A program made the translations under genes and the position numbers. The notes beneath the pieces were generated by a model. It searched no databases. It saw only the letters and a list, made by a program, of their open reading frames with translations, and was not told where the DNA came from. A DNA stretch of 64,000 nt from Cinnamomum chago (taxonomy: Eukaryota > Streptophyta > Magnoliopsida > Laurales > Lauraceae), in NCBI GenBank assembly GCA_038049695.1, contig CP142457.1, positions 22,024,501 through 22,088,500 of the forward strand, written 5' to 3'. Each line of letters starts with the position of its first letter. Positions within the stretch are counted from its first letter, which is position 1. Below, piece by piece: positions 23,009 through 37,588 of the stretch.

Positions 23009-25924
23009 AAAACTTGATCCCGGATATTTCTAGATGTTGCCTTTGTACACAGAGTCGCAAGAAACACAGTGTGGAGTTAACAATTTCCTAGAGCCGCAAA
23101 GATTCTGCTTTAGTACAAAAGTATCGTACGTGCCGCGCGAAGTTCGGGTTTTCTCCTTTACAACCAGAGAACTCCCCGAAAGTGTTTACCATACCCAAGG
23201 TTCGCCCGAAACCCGTTTTAAACCGAAAAGTAGCTCGAAATATCCTAAAAGGTGCATCTCAACACAGAATACCTTCAAACGGATTTCGAGGCGTGAGACA
23301 AGAGAAGGACACCTGAAACCCCTTCTAGAGTAAAACGTGATCCTGGAATTTTCTAGAGGGAGTCTTTGGACCAAGTGTCGCATTAAAACACAGTGTAGAG
23401 TCAACCATATTCTCGAGCCGCATAGATTGTGTTTTCGTACTGAAGGACCGTACGACCCGCACGAAGTTCGGGTTTTCACCTTTACAAACACTGAACTCCC
23501 CGAATGTGTTTTCCTTACCCAAGATTCGCCCGAAACCCGTTTTAAACCGAAAAGTAGCTCGAAATATCTTAAAGAGCGCATCTCAACCCAGAATCCCTTC
23601 AAATGGATTTGGAGCCGTATGAAAAGACAGAGACACCCGAAACCCCATTTAGAGTAAAACGCAATCCCGGATTTTTCCAAAGGGAGTCTTTGGACCAAGA
23701 GTCGCATGAAACACAGTGTTGACTCAACAACTTTTTAGAGCCGCCCAGATTATGTTTTCGTTCAAAAGTACCGTACGACCCTCGCATGAAGTTCCGGTTT
23801 TCGCCCTAGCGAACACTGAACTCCCCGAAAGTGATTTCCACACTCAAGATTCACCCGAAACCCGTAGTAAACCGAAGAGTAGCTCGGAATATCCTAAAAA
23901 TCGCATCTCATCCCAAAATCCCTTAATATGGATTTAGAGGCGTACGATAAGACAAGGACACCCGAAACCCTTTTTATTTTAAAACTTGATCCCGGATATT
24001 TCTAGATGTTGCCTTTGTACACAGAGTCGCAAGAAACACAGTGTGGAGTTAACAATTTCCTAGAGCCGCAAAGATTCTGCTTTAGTACAAAAGTATCGTA
24101 CGTGCCGCGCGAAGTTCGGGTTTTCTCCTTTACAACCAGAGAACTCCCCGAAAGTGTTTACCATACCCAAGGTTCGCCCGAAACCTGTTTTAAACCGAAA
24201 AGTATCTCGAAATATCCTAAAAGGTGCATCTCAACCCAGAATACCTTCAAATGGATTTCGAGGCGTGAGACAAGAGAAGGACACCCGAAACCCCTTCTAT
24301 AGTAAAACGTGATCCTGGAATTTTCTAGAGGGAGTCTTTGGACCAAGAGTCGCATTAAAACACAGTGTAGAGTCAACCATATTCTCGAGCCGCATAGATT
24401 GTGTTTTCGTACTAAAGGACCGTACGACCCGCACGAAGTACGAGTTTTCGCCTTTACAAACACTGAACTCCCCGAATGTGTTTTCTTTACCCAAGATTCG
24501 CCCGAAACCCGTTTTAAACCGAAAAGTAGCTCGAAATATCTTAAAGAGCGCATCTCAACCTAGAATCCCTTCAAATGGATTTGGAGCCGTACGGAAAGAC
24601 AGAGACACCCGAAACCCAATTTAGAGTAAAACGCAATCCCGGATTTTTCCAAAGGGAGTCTTTTGACCAAGAGTCGCATGAAACACAGTGTTGACTCAAC
24701 AACTTTCTAGAGCCGCCCAGATTATGTTTTCGTTCAAAAGTACCGTACGACCCTCGCATGAAGTTCCGGTTTTCGCCCTAGCGAACACTGAACTCCCCGA
24801 AAGTGATTTCCACACTCCAGATTCACCCGAAACCCGTAGTAAACCGAAGAGTAGCTCGGAATATCCTAAAAATCGCATCTCATCCCAAAATCCCTTAATA
24901 TGGATTTAGAGGCGTACGATAAGACAAGGACACCCGAAACCCTTTTTATTTTAAAACTTGATCCCGGATATTTCTAGATGTTGCCTTTGTACACAGAGTC
25001 GCAAGAAACACAGTGTGGAGTTAACAATTTCCTAGAGCCGCAAAGATTCTGCTTTAGTACAAAAGTATCGTACGTGCCGCGCGAAGTTCGGGTTTTCTCC
25101 TTTACAACCAGAGAACTCCCCGAAAGTGTTTACCATACCCAAGGTTCGCCCGAAACCCGTTTTAAACCGAAAAGTATCTCGAAATATCCTAAAAGGTGCA
25201 TCTCAACCCAGAATACCTTCAAATGGATTTCGAGGCGTGAGACAAGAGAAGGACACCCGAAACCCCTTCTATAGTAAAACGTGATCCTGGAATTTTCTAG
25301 AGGGAGTCTTTGGACCAAGAGTCGCATTAAAACACAGTGTAGAGTCAACCATACTCTCGAGCCGCATAGATTGTGTTTTCGTACTAAAGGACCGTACGAC
25401 CCGCACGAAGTACGGGTTTTCGCCTTTACAAACACTGAACTCCCCGAATGTGTTTTCTTTACCCAAGATTCGCCCGAAACCCGTTTTAAACCGAAAAGTA
25501 GCTCGAAATATCTTAAAGAGCGCATCTCAACCTAGAATCCCTTCAAATGGATTTGGAGCCGTACGGAAAGACAGAGACACCCGAAACCCAATTTAGAGTA
25601 AAACGCAATCCCGGATTTTTCCAAAGGGAGTCTTTTGACCAAGAGTCGCATGAAACACAGTGTTGACTCAACAACTTTCTAGAGCCGCATAGATTATGTA
25701 TTCGTTCAAAAGTACCGTACGACCCTCACATGAAGTTCCGGTTTTCGCCCTAGCAAACACTGAACTCCACGAAAGTGATTTCCACACCCAAGATTCACCC
25801 AAAACCCGTAGTAAACCGAAGAGTAGCTCGGAATATCCTAAAAATCGCATCTCATCCCAAAATCCCTTCATATGGATTTAGAGGCGTACGATAAGAAAAG
25901 GACACCCGAAACCCTTTTTAGTTT
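23009..25924 (+). repeat. Nonamer HOR copy 4 (2916 bp)
   Basis: R-I-I order with C starts 23009, 23981 and 24953. The R copy is itself mixed: its left half has gttaacaattt and cgtgccgcg as in I monomers. It carries ccaagtgtcgc, gttttcacc and aaacctgttt as in the two units before it. Its last B (25600-25924) does not fit the pattern and is described separately. Confidence 0.83.
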
Positions 25925-26000
25925 AAAACTTGATCCCGGATATTTCTAGATGTTGCCTTTGTACACAGAGTCGCAAGAAACACAGTGTGGAGTGAATAAT
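25640..26000 (+). repeat. Foreign tract at the nonamer/dodecamer boundary
   Basis: The B from 25600 and the left part of the C from 25925 have a set of rare variants not found in neighbours: ccaaaacccg, cttcatatgg, ataagaaaagg and gtgaataat, plus private gccgcatagattatgta. The first four occur together in the B and C at 4865-5250, about 20.7 kb upstream. Right of about 26000 the sequence is normal R-type C. Limits are set by the outermost differing bases. Confidence 0.7.
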
Positions 26001-29000
26001 TTCCTAGAGCCGCAAAGATTCTGCTTTAGTACAAAAGTATCGTACGTCCCGCGCGAAGTTCGGGTTTTCTCCTTTACAACCAGAGAACTCCCCGGAAGTG
26101 TTTACCATACCCAAGGTTCGCCCGAAACCCGTTTTAAACCGAAAAGTAGCTCGAAATATCCTAAAAGGTGCATCTCAACACAGAATACCTTCAAACGGAT
26201 TTCGAGGCGTGAGACAAGAGAAGGACACCTGAAACCCCTTCTAGAGTAAAACGTGATCCTGGAATTTTCTAGAGGGAGTCTTTGGACCAAGAGTCGCATT
26301 AAAACACAGTGTAGAGTCAACCATATTCTCGAGCCGCATAGATTGTGTTTTCGTACTAAAGGACCGTACGACCCGCACGAAGTTCGGGTTTTCGCCTTTA
26401 CAAACACTGAACTCCCCGAATGTGTTTTCCTTACCCAAGATTCGCCCGAAACCCGTTTTAAACCGAAAAGTAGCTCGAAATATCTTAAAGAGCGCATCTC
26501 AACCCAGAATCGCTTCAAATGGATTTGGAGCCGTATGAAAAGACAGAGACACCCGAAACCCCATTTAGAGTAAAACGCAATCCCGGATTTTTCCAAAGGG
26601 AGTCTTTGGACCAAGAGGCGCATGAAACACAGTGTTGACTCAACAACTTTCTAGAGCCGCCCAGATTATGTTTTCGTTCAAAAGTACCGTACGACCCTCG
26701 CATGAAGTTCCGGTTTTCGCCCTAGCGAACGCTGAACTCCCCGAAAGTGATTTCCACACTCAAGATTCACCCGAAACCCGTAGTAAACCGAAGAGTAGCT
26801 CGGAATATCCTAAAAATCGCATCTCATCCCAAAATCCCTTAATATGGATTTAGAGGCGTACGATAAGACAAGGACACCCGAAACCCTTTTTATTTTAAAA
26901 CTTGATCCCGGATATTTCTAGATGTTGCCTTTGTACACAGAGTCGCAAGAAACATACTGTGGAGTCAACAATTTCCTAGAGCCGCAAAGATTCTGCTTTA
27001 GTACAAAAGTATCGTACGTCCCGCGCGAAGTTCGGGTTTTCTCCTTTACAACCAGAGAACTCCCCGAAAGTGTTTACCATACCCAAGGTTCGCCCGAAAC
27101 CCGTTTTAAACCGAAAAGTATCTCGAAATATCCTAAAAGGTGCATCTCAACCCAGAATACCTTCAACTGGATTTCGAGGCGTGAGACAAGAGAAGGACAC
27201 CCGAAACCCCTTCTATAGTAAAACGTGATCCTGGAATTTTCTAGAGGGAGTCTTTGGACCAAGAGTCGCATTAAAACACAGTGTAGAGTCAACCATATTC
27301 TCGAGCCGCATAGATTGTGTTTTCGTACTAAAGGACCGTACGACCCGCACGAAGTACGGGTTTTCGCCTTTACAAACACTGAACTCCCCGAATGTGTTTT
27401 CTTTACCCAAGATTCGCCCGAAACCCGTTTTAAACCGAAAAGTAGCTCGAAATATCTTAAAGAGCGCATCTCAACCCAGAATCCCTACAAATGGATTTGG
27501 AGCCGTAAGGAAAGACAGAGACACCCGAAACCCAATTTAGAGTAAAACGCAATCCCGGATTTTTCCAAAGGGAGTCTTTTGACCAAGAGTCGCATGAAAC
27601 ACAGTGTTGACTCAACAACTTTCTAAAGCCGCACAGATTATGTTTTCGTTCAAAAGTACCGTACGACCCTCGCATGAAGTTCCGGTTTTCGCCCTAGCAA
27701 ACACTGAACTCCCCGAAAGTGATTTCCACACCCAAGATTCACCCGAAACCCGTAGTAAACCGAAGAGTAGCTCGGAATATCCTAAAAATCGCATCTCATC
27801 CCAAAATCCCATCATATGGATTTAGAGGCGTACGATAAGACAAGGACACCCGAAACCCTTTTTAGTTTAAAACTTGATCCCGGATATTTCTAGATGTTGC
27901 CTTTGTACACAGAGTCGCAAGAAACACAGTGTGGAGTCAACAATTTCGTAGAGCCGCAAAGATTCTTCTTTAGTACAAAAGTATCGTACGTCCCGCGCGA
28001 AGTTCGGGTTTTCTCCTTTACAACCAGAGAACTCCCCGAAAGTGTTTACCATACCCAAGGTTCGCCCGAAACCCGTTTTAAACCGAAAAGTAGCTCGAAA
28101 TATCCTAAAAGGTGCATCTCAACACAGAATACCTTCAAACGGATTTCGAGGCGTGAGACAAGAGAAGGACACCTGAAACCCCTTCTAGAGTAAAACGTGA
28201 TCCTGGAATTTTCTAGAGGGAGTCTTTGGACCAAGAGTCGCATTAAAACACAGTGTAGAGTCAACCATATTCTCGAGCCGCATAGATTGTGTTTTCGTAC
28301 TAAAGGACCGTACGACCCGCACGAAGTTCGGGTTTTCGCCTTTACAAACACTGAACTCCCCGAATGTGTTTTCCTTACCCAAGATTCGCCCGAAACCCGT
28401 TTTAAACCGAAAAGTAGCTCGAAATATCTTAAAGAGCGCATCTCAACCCAGAATCCCTTCAAATGGATTTGGAGCCGTATGAAAAGACAGAGACACCCGA
28501 AACCCCATTTAGAGTAAAACGCAATCCCGGATTTTTCCAAAGGGAGTCTTTTGACCAAGAGTCGCATGAAACACAGTGTTGACTCAACAACTTTCTAGAG
28601 CCGCCCAGATTATGTTTTCGTTCAAAAGTACCGTACGACCCTCGCATGAAGTTCCGGTTTTCGCCCTAGCGAACACTGAACTCCCCGAAAGTGATTTCCA
28701 CACTCCAGATTCACCCGAAACCCGTAGTAAACCGAAGAGTAGCTCGGAATATCCTAAAAATCGCATCTCATCCCAAAATCCCTTAATATGGATTTAGAGG
28801 CGTACGATAAGACAAGGACACCCGAAACCCTTTTTATTTTAAAACTTGATCCCGGATATTTCTAGATGTTGCCTTTGTACACAGAGTCGCAAGAAACACA
28901 GTGTGGAGTTAACAATTTCCTAGAGCCGCAAAGATTCTGCTTTAGTACAAAAGTATCGTACGTGCCGCGCGAAGTTCGGGTTTTCTCCTTTACAACCAGA

Positions 29001-29812
29001 GAACTCCCCGAAAGTGTTTACCATACCCAAGGTTCGCCCGAAACCCGTTTTAAACCGAAAAGTATCTCGAAATATCCTAAAAGGTGCATCTCAACCCAGA
29101 ATACCTTCAAATGGATTTCGAGGCGTGAGACAAGAGAAGGACACCCGAAACCCCTTCTATAGTAAAACGTGATCCTGGAATTTTCTAGAGGGAGTCTTTG
29201 GACCAAGAGTCGCATTAAAACACAGTGTAGAGTCAACCATATTCTCGAGCCGCATAGATTGTGTTTTCGTACTAAAGGACCGTACGACCCGCACGAAGTA
29301 CGGGTTTTCGCCTTTACAAACACTGAACTCCCCGAATGTGTTTTCTTTACCCAAGATTCGCCCGAAACCCGTTTTAAACCGAAAAGTAGCTCGAAATATC
29401 TTAAAGAGCGCATCTCAACCTAGAATCCCTTCAAATGGATTTGGAGCCGTACGGAAAGACAGAGACACCCGAAACCCAATTTAGAGTAAAACGCAATCCC
29501 GGATTTTTCCAAAGGGAGTCTTTTGACCAAGAGTCGCATGAAACACAGTGTTGACTCAACAACTTTCTAAAGCCGCACAGATTATGTTTTCGTTCAAAAG
29601 TACCGTATGACCCTCGCATGAAGTTCCGGTTTTCGCCCTAGCAAACACTGAACTCCCCGAAAGTGATTTCCACACCCAAGATTCACCCGAAACCCGTAGT
29701 AAACCGAAGAGTAGCTCGGAATATCCTAAAAATCGCATCTCATCCCAAAATCCCATCATATGGATTTAGAGGCGTACGATAAGACAAGGACACCCGAAAC
29801 CCTTTTTAGTTT
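25925..29812 (+). repeat. Dodecamer HOR copy 1 (3888 bp)
   Basis: C subtypes run R (25925, ccccggaagtg), I (26897, aaacatactg and caactgg), R (27869, ttcgtag and ttcttcttt) and I (28841, cgtgccgcg). Other tags are cagaatcgcttc, gaggcgcatg and gcgaacgctg near 26.5-26.75 kb. The left end is altered by the foreign tract. One private change was noticed, C to T in a CpG at 29608. Confidence 0.9.
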
Positions 29813-32800
29813 AAAACTTGATCCCGGATATTTCTAGATGTTGCCTTTGTACACAGAGTCGCAAGAAACACAGTGTGGAGTCAACAATTTCCTAGAGCCG
29901 CAAAGATTCTGCTTTAGTACAAAAGTATCGTACGTCCCGCGCGAAGTTCGGGTTTTCTCCTTTACAACCAGAGAACTCCCCGGAAGTGTTTACCATACCC
30001 AAGGTTCGCCCGAAACCCGTTTTAAACCGAAAAGTAGCTCGAAATATCCTAAAAGGTGCATCTCAACACAGAATACCTTCAAACGGATTTCGAGGCGTGA
30101 GACAAGAGAAGGACACCTGAAACCCCTTCTAGAGTAAAACGTGATCCTGGAATTTTCTAGAGGGAGTCTTTGGACCAAGAGTCGCATTAAAACACAGTGT
30201 AGAGTCAACCATATTCTCGAGCCGCATAGATTGTGTTTTCGTACTAAAGGACCGTACGACCCGCACGAAGTTCGGGTTTTCGCCTTTACAAACACTGAAC
30301 TCCCCGAATGTGTTTTCCTTACCCAAGATTCGCCCGAAACCCGTTTTAAACCGAAAAGTAGCTCGAAATATCTTAAAGAGCGCATCTCAACCCAGAATCG
30401 CTTCAAATGGATTTGGAGCCGTATGAAAAGACAGAGACACCCGAAACCCCATTTAGAGTAAAACGCAATCCCGGATTTTTCCAAAGGGAGTCTTTGGACC
30501 AAGAGGCGCATGAAACACAGTGTTGACTCAACAACTTTCTAGAGCCGCCCAGATTATGTTTTCGTTCAAAAGTACCGTACGACCCTCGCATGAAGTTCCG
30601 GTTTTCGCCCTAGCGAACGCTGAACTCCCCGAAAGTGATTTCCACACTCAAGATTCACCCGAAACCCGTAGTAAACCGAAGAGTAGCTCGGAATATCCTA
30701 AAAATCGCATCTCATCCCAAAATCCCTTAATATGGATTTAGAGGCGTACGATAAGACAAGGACACCCGAAACCCTTTTTATTTTAAAACTTGATCCCGGA
30801 TATTTCTAGATGTTGCCTTTGTACACAGAGTCGCAAGAAACATACTGTGGAGTCAACAATTTCCTAGAGCCGCAAAGATTCTGCTTTAGTACAAAAGTAT
30901 CGTACGTCCCGCGCGAAGTTCGGGTTTTCTCCTTTACAACCAGAGAACTCCCCGAAAGTGTTTACCATACCCAAGGTTCGCCCGAAACCCGTTTTAAACC
31001 GAAAAGTATCTCGAAATATCCTAAAAGGTGCATCTCAACCCAGAATACCTTCAACTGGATTTCGAGGCGTGAGACAAGAGAAGGACACCCGAAACCCCTT
31101 CTATAGTAAAACGTGATCCTGGAATTTTCTAGAGGGAGTCTTTGGACCAAGAGTCGCATTAAAACACAGTGTAGAGTCAACCATATTCTCGAGCCGCATA
31201 GATTGTGTTTTCGTACTAAAGGACCGTACGACCCGCACGAAGTACGGGTTTTCGCCTTTACAAACACTGAACTCCCCGAATGTGTTTTCTTTACCCAAGA
31301 TTCGCCCGAAACCCGTTTTAAACCGAAAAGTAGCTCGAAATATCTTAAAGAGCGCATCTCAACCCAGAATCCCTACAAATGGATTTGGAGCCGTAAGGAA
31401 AGACAGAGACACCCGAAACCCAATTTAGAGTAAAACGCAATCCCGGATTTTTCCAAAGGGAGTCTTTTGACCAAGAGTCGCATGAAACACAGTGTTGACT
31501 CAACAACTTTCTAAAGCCGCACAGATTATGTTTGCGTTCAAAAGTACCGTACGACCCTCGCATGAAGTTCCGGTTTTCGCCCTAGCAAACACTGAACTCC
31601 CCGAAAGTGATTTCCACACCCAAGATTCACCCGAAACCCGTAGTAAACCGAAGAGTAGCTCGGAATATCCTAAAAATCGCATCTCATCCCAAAATCCCAT
31701 CATATGGATTTAGAGGCGTACGATAAGACAAGGACACCCGAAACCCTTTTTAGTTTAAAACTTGATCCCGGATATTTCTAGATGTTGCCTTTGTACACAG
31801 AGTCGCAAGAAACACAGTGTGGAGTCAACAATTTCGTAGAGCCGCAAAGATTCTTCTTTAGTACAAAAGTATCGTACGTCCCGCGCGAAGTTCGGGTTTT
31901 CTCCTTTACAACCAGAGAACTCCCCGAAAGTGTTTACCATACCCAAGGTTCGCCCGAAACCCGTTTTAAACCGAAAAGTAGCTCGAAATATCCTAAAAGG
32001 TGCATCTCAACACAGAATACCTTCAAACGGATTTCGAGGCGTGAGACAAGAGAAGGACACCTGAAACCCCTTCTAGAGTAAAACGTGATCCTGGAATTTT
32101 CTAGAGGGAGTCTTTGGACCAAGAGTCGCATTAAAACACAGTGTAGAGTCAACCATATTCTCGAGCCGCATAGATTGTGTTTTCGTACTAAAGGACCGTA
32201 CGACCCGCACGAAGTTCGGGTTTTCGCCTTTACAAACACTGAACTCCCCGAATGTGTTTTCCTTACCCAAGATTCGCCCGAAACCCGTTTTAAACCGAAA
32301 AGTAGCTCGAAATATCTTAAAGAGCGCATCTCAACCCAGAATCCCTTCAAATGGATTTGGAGCCGTATGAAAAGACAGAGACACCCGAAACCCCATTTAG
32401 AGTAAAACGCAATCCCGGATTTTTCCAAAGGGAGTCTTTTGACCAAGAGTCGCATGAAACACAGTGTTGACTCAACAACTTTCTAGAGCCGCCCAGATTA
32501 TGTTTTCGTTCAAAAGTACCGTACGACCCTCGCATGAAGTTCCGGTTTTCGCCCTAGCGAACACTGAACTCCCCGAAAGTGATTTCCACACTCCAGATTC
32601 ACCCGAAACCCGTAGTAAACCGAAGAGTAGCTCGGAATATCCTAAAAATCGCATCTCATCCCAAAATCCCTTAATATGGATTTAGAGGCGTACGATAAGA
32701 CAAGGACACCCGAAACCCTTTTTATTTTAAAACTTGATCCCGGATATTTCTAGATGTTGCCTTTGTACACAGAGTCGCAAGAAACACAGTGTGGAGTTAA

Positions 32801-33700
32801 CAATTTCCTAGAGCCGCAAAGATTCTGCTTTAGTACAAAAGTATCGTACGTGCCGCGCGAAGTTCGGGTTTTCTCCTTTACAACCAGAGAACTCCCCGAA
32901 AGTGTTTACCATACCCAAGGTTCGCCCGAAACCCGTTTTAAACCGAAAAGTATCTCGAAATATCCTAAAAGGTGCATCTCAACCCAAAATACCTTCAAAT
33001 GGATTTCGAGGCGTGAGACAAGAGAAGGACACCCGAAACCCCTTCTATAGTAAAACGTGATCCTGGAATTTTCTAGAGGGAGTCTTTGGACCAAGAGTCG
33101 CATTAAAACACAGTGTAGAGTCAACCATATTCTCGAGCCGCATAGATTGTGTTTTCGTACTAAAGGACCGTACGACCCGCACGAAGTACGGGTTTTCGCC
33201 TTTACAAACACTGAACTCCCCGAATGTGTTTTCTTTACCCAAGATTCGCCCGAAACCCGTTTTAAACCGAAAAGTAGCTCGAAATATCTTAAAGAGCGCA
33301 TCTCAACCTAGAATCCCTTCAAATGGATTTGGAGCCGTACGGAAAGACAGAGACACCCGAAACCCAATTTAGAGTAAAACGCAATCCCGGATTTTTCCAA
33401 AGGGAGTCTTTTGACCAAGAGTCGCATGAAACACAGTGTTGACTCAACAACTTTCTAAAGCCGCACAGATTATGTTTTCGTTCAAAAGTACCGTACGACC
33501 CTCGCATGAAGTTCCGGTTTTCGCCCTAGCAAACACTGAACTCCCCGAAAGTGATTTCCACACCCAAGATTCACCCGAAACCCGTAGTAAACCGAAGAGT
33601 AGCTCGGAATATCCTAAAAATCGCATCTCATCCCAAAATCCCATCATATGGATTTAGAGGCGTACGATAAGACAAGGACACCCGAAACCCTTTTTAGTTT
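29813..33700 (+). repeat. Dodecamer HOR copy 2 (3888 bp)
   Basis: C starts 29813, 30785, 31757 and 32729 repeat the order and tags of copy 1 exactly. Differences noticed against the other copies are G at 31534 (tttgcgttc) and A at 32987 (aacccaaaat). Two changes in 3888 bases mean about 99.95% identity by my reading. Confidence 0.92.
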
Positions 33701-36700
33701 AAAACTTGATCCCGGATATTTCTAGATGTTGCCTTTGTACACAGAGTCGCAAGAAACACAGTGTGGAGTCAACAATTTCCTAGAGCCGCAAAGATTCTGC
33801 TTTAGTACAAAAGTATCGTACGTCCCGCGCGAAGTTCGGGTTTTCTCCTTTACAACCAGAGAACTCCCCGGAAGTGTTTACCATACCCAAGGTTCGCCCG
33901 AAACCCGTTTTAAACCGAAAAGTAGCTCGAAATATCCTAAAAGGTGCATCTCAACACAGAATACCTTCAAACGGATTTCGAGGCGTGAGACAAGAGAAGG
34001 ACACCTGAAACCCCTTCTAGAGTAAAACGTGATCCTGGAATTTTCTAGAGGGAGTCTTTGGACCAAGAGTCGCATTAAAACACAGTGTAGAGTCAACCAT
34101 ATTCTCGAGCCGCATAGATTGTGTTTTCGTACTAAAGGACCGTACGACCCGCACGAAGTTCGGGTTTTCGCCTTTACAAACACTGAACTCCCCGAATGTG
34201 TTTTCCTTACCCAAGATTCGCCCGAAACCCGTTTTAAACCGAAAAGTAGCTCGAAATATCTTAAAGAGCGCATCTCAACCCAGAATCGCTTCAAATGGAT
34301 TTGGAGCCGTATGAAAAGACAGAGACACCCGAAACCCCATTTAGAGTAAAACGCAATCCCGGATTTTTCCAAAGGGAGTCTTTGGACCAAGAGGCGCATG
34401 AAACACAGTGTTGACTCAACAACTTTCTAGAGCCGCCCAGATTATGTTTTCGTTCAAAAGTACCGTACGACCCTCGCATGAAGTTCCGGTTTTCGCCCTA
34501 GCGAACGCTGAACTCCCCGAAAGTGATTTCCACACTCAAGATTCACCCGAAACCCGTAGTAAACCGAAGAGTAGCTCGGAATATCCTAAAAATCGCATCT
34601 CATCCCAAAATCCCTTAATATGGATTTAGAGGCGTACGATAAGACAAGGACACCCGAAACCCTTTTTATTTTAAAACTTGATCCCGGATATTTCTAGATG
34701 TTGCCTTTGTACACAGAGTCGCAAGAAACATACTGTGGAGTCAACAATTTCCTAGAGCCGCAAAGATTCTGCTTTAGTACAAAAGTATCGTACGTCCCGC
34801 GCGAAGTTCGGGTTTTCTCCTTTACAACCAGAGAACTCCCCGAAAGTGTTTACCATACCCAAGGTTCGCCCGAAACCCGTTTTAAACCGAAAAGTATCTC
34901 GAAATATCCTAAAAGGTGCATCTCAACCCAGAATACCTTCAACTGGATTTCGAGGCGTGAGACAAGAGAAGGACACCCGAAACCCCTTCTATAGTAAAAC
35001 GTGATCCTGGAATTTTCTAGAGGGAGTCTTTGGACCAAGAGTCGCATTAAAACACAGTGTAGAGTCAACCATATTCTCGAGCCGCATAGATTGTGTTTTC
35101 GTACTAAAGGACCGTACGACCCGCACGAAGTACGGGTTTTCGCCTTTACAAACACTGAACTCCCCGAATGTGTTTTCTTTACCCAAGATTCGCCCGAAAC
35201 CCGTTTTAAACCGAAAAGTAGCTCGAAATATCTTAAAGAGCGCATCTCAACCCAGAATCCCTACAAATGGATTTGGAGCCGTAAGGAAAGACAGAGACAC
35301 CCGAAACCCAATTTAGAGTAAAACGCAATCCCGGATTTTTCCAAAGGGAGTCTTTTGACCAAGAGTCGCATGAAACACAGTGTTGACTCAACAACTTTCT
35401 AAAGCCGCACAGATTATGTTTTCGTTCAAAAGTACCGTACGACCCTCGCATGAAGTTCCGGTTTTCGCCCTAGCAAACACTGAACTCCCCGAAAGTGATT
35501 TCCACACCCAAGATTCACCCGAAACCCGTAGTAAACCGAAGAGTAGCTCGGAATATCCTAAAAATCGCATCTCATCCCAAAATCCCATCATATGGATTTA
35601 GAGGCGTACGATAAGACAAGGACACCCGAAACCCTTTTTAGTTTAAAACTTGATCCCGGATATTTCTAGATGTTGCCTTTGTACACAGAGTCGCAAGAAA
35701 CACAGTGTGGAGTCAACAATTTCGTAGAGCCGCAAAGATTCTTCTTTAGTACAAAAGTATCGTACGTCCCGCGCGAAGTTCGGGTTTTCTCCTTTACAAC
35801 CAGAGAACTCCCCGAAAGTGTTTACCATACCCAAGGTTCGCCCGAAACCCGTTTTAAACCGAAAAGTAGCTCGAAATATCCTAAAAGGTGCATCTCAACA
35901 CAGAATACCTTCAAACGGATTTCGAGGCGTGAGACAAGAGAAGGACACCTGAAACCCCTTCTAGAGTAAAACGTGATCCTGGAATTTTCTAGAGGGAGTC
36001 TTTGGACCAAGAGTCGCATTAAAACACAGTGTAGAGTCAACCATATTCTCGAGCCGCATAGATTGTGTTTTCGTACTAAAGGACCGTACGACCCGCACGA
36101 AGTTCGGGTTTTCGCCTTTACAAACACTGAACTCCCCGAATGTGTTTTCCTTACCCAAGATTCGCCCGAAACCCGTTTTAAACCGAAAAGTAGCTCGAAA
36201 TATCTTAAAGAGCGCATCTCAACCCAGAATCCCTTCAAATGGATTTGGAGCCGTATGAAAAGACAGAGACACCCGAAACCCCATTTAGAGTAAAACGCAA
36301 TCCCGGATTTTTCCAAAGGGAGTCTTTTGACCAAGAGTCGCATGAAACACAGTGTTGACTCAACAACTTTCTAGAGCCGCCCAGATTATGTTTTCGTTCA
36401 AAAGTACCGTACGACCCTCGCATGAAGTTCCGGTTTTCGCCCTAGCGAACACTGAACTCCCCGAAAGTGATTTCCACACTCCAGATTCACCCGAAACCCG
36501 TAGTAAACCGAAGAGTAGCTCGGAATATCCTAAAAATCGCATCTCATCCCAAAATCCCTTAATATGGATTTAGAGGCGTACGATAAGACAAGGACACCCG
36601 AAACCCTTTTTATTTTAAAACTTGATCCCGGATATTTCTAGATGTTGCCTTTGTACACAGAGTCGCAAGAAACACAGTGTGGAGTTAACAATTTCCTAGA

Positions 36701-37588
36701 GCCGCAAAGATTCTGCTTTAGTACAAAAGTATCGTACGTGCCGCGCGAAGTTCGGGTTTTCTCCTTTACAACCAGAGAACTCCCCGAAAGTGTTTACCAT
36801 ACCCAAGGTTCGCCCGAAACCCGTTTTAAACCGAAAAGTATCTCGAAATATCCTAAAAGGTGCATCTCAACCCAGAATACCTTCAAATGGATTTCGAGGC
36901 GTGAGACAAGAGAAGGACACCCGAAACCCCTTCTATAGTAAAACGTGATCCTGGAATTTTCTAGAGGGAGTCTTTGGACCAAGAGTCGCATTAAAACACA
37001 GTGTAGAGTCAACCATATTCTCGAGCCGCATAGATTGTGTTTTCGTACTAAAGGACCGTACGACCCGCACGAAGTACGGGTTTTCGCCTTTACAAACACT
37101 GAACTCCCCGAATGTGTTTTCTTTACCCAAGATTCGCCCGAAACCCGTTTTAAACCGAAAAGTAGCTCGAAATATCTTAAAGAGCGCATCTCAACCTAGA
37201 ATCCCTTCAAATGGATTTGGAGCCGTACGGAAAGACAGAGACACCCGAAACCCAATTTAGAGTAAAACGCAATCCCGGATTTTTCCAAAGGGAGTCTTTT
37301 GACCAAGAGTCGCATGAAACACAGTGTTGACTCAACAACTTTCTAAAGCCGCACAGATTATGTTTTCGTTCAAAAGTACCGTACGACCCTCGCATGAAGT
37401 TCCGGTTTTCGCCCTAGCAAACACTGAACTCCCCGAAAGTGATTTCCACACCCAAGATTCACCCGAAACCCGTAGTAAACCGAAGAGTAGCTCGGAATAT
37501 CCTAAAAATCGCATCTCATCCCAAAATCCCATCATATGGATTTAGAGGCGTACGATAAGACAAGGACACCCGAAACCCTTTTTAGTTT
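33701..37588 (+). repeat. Dodecamer HOR copy 3 (3888 bp)
   Basis: C starts 33701, 34673, 35645 and 36617. I noticed no private change in this copy; it reads as the consensus of the four. Confidence 0.92.
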
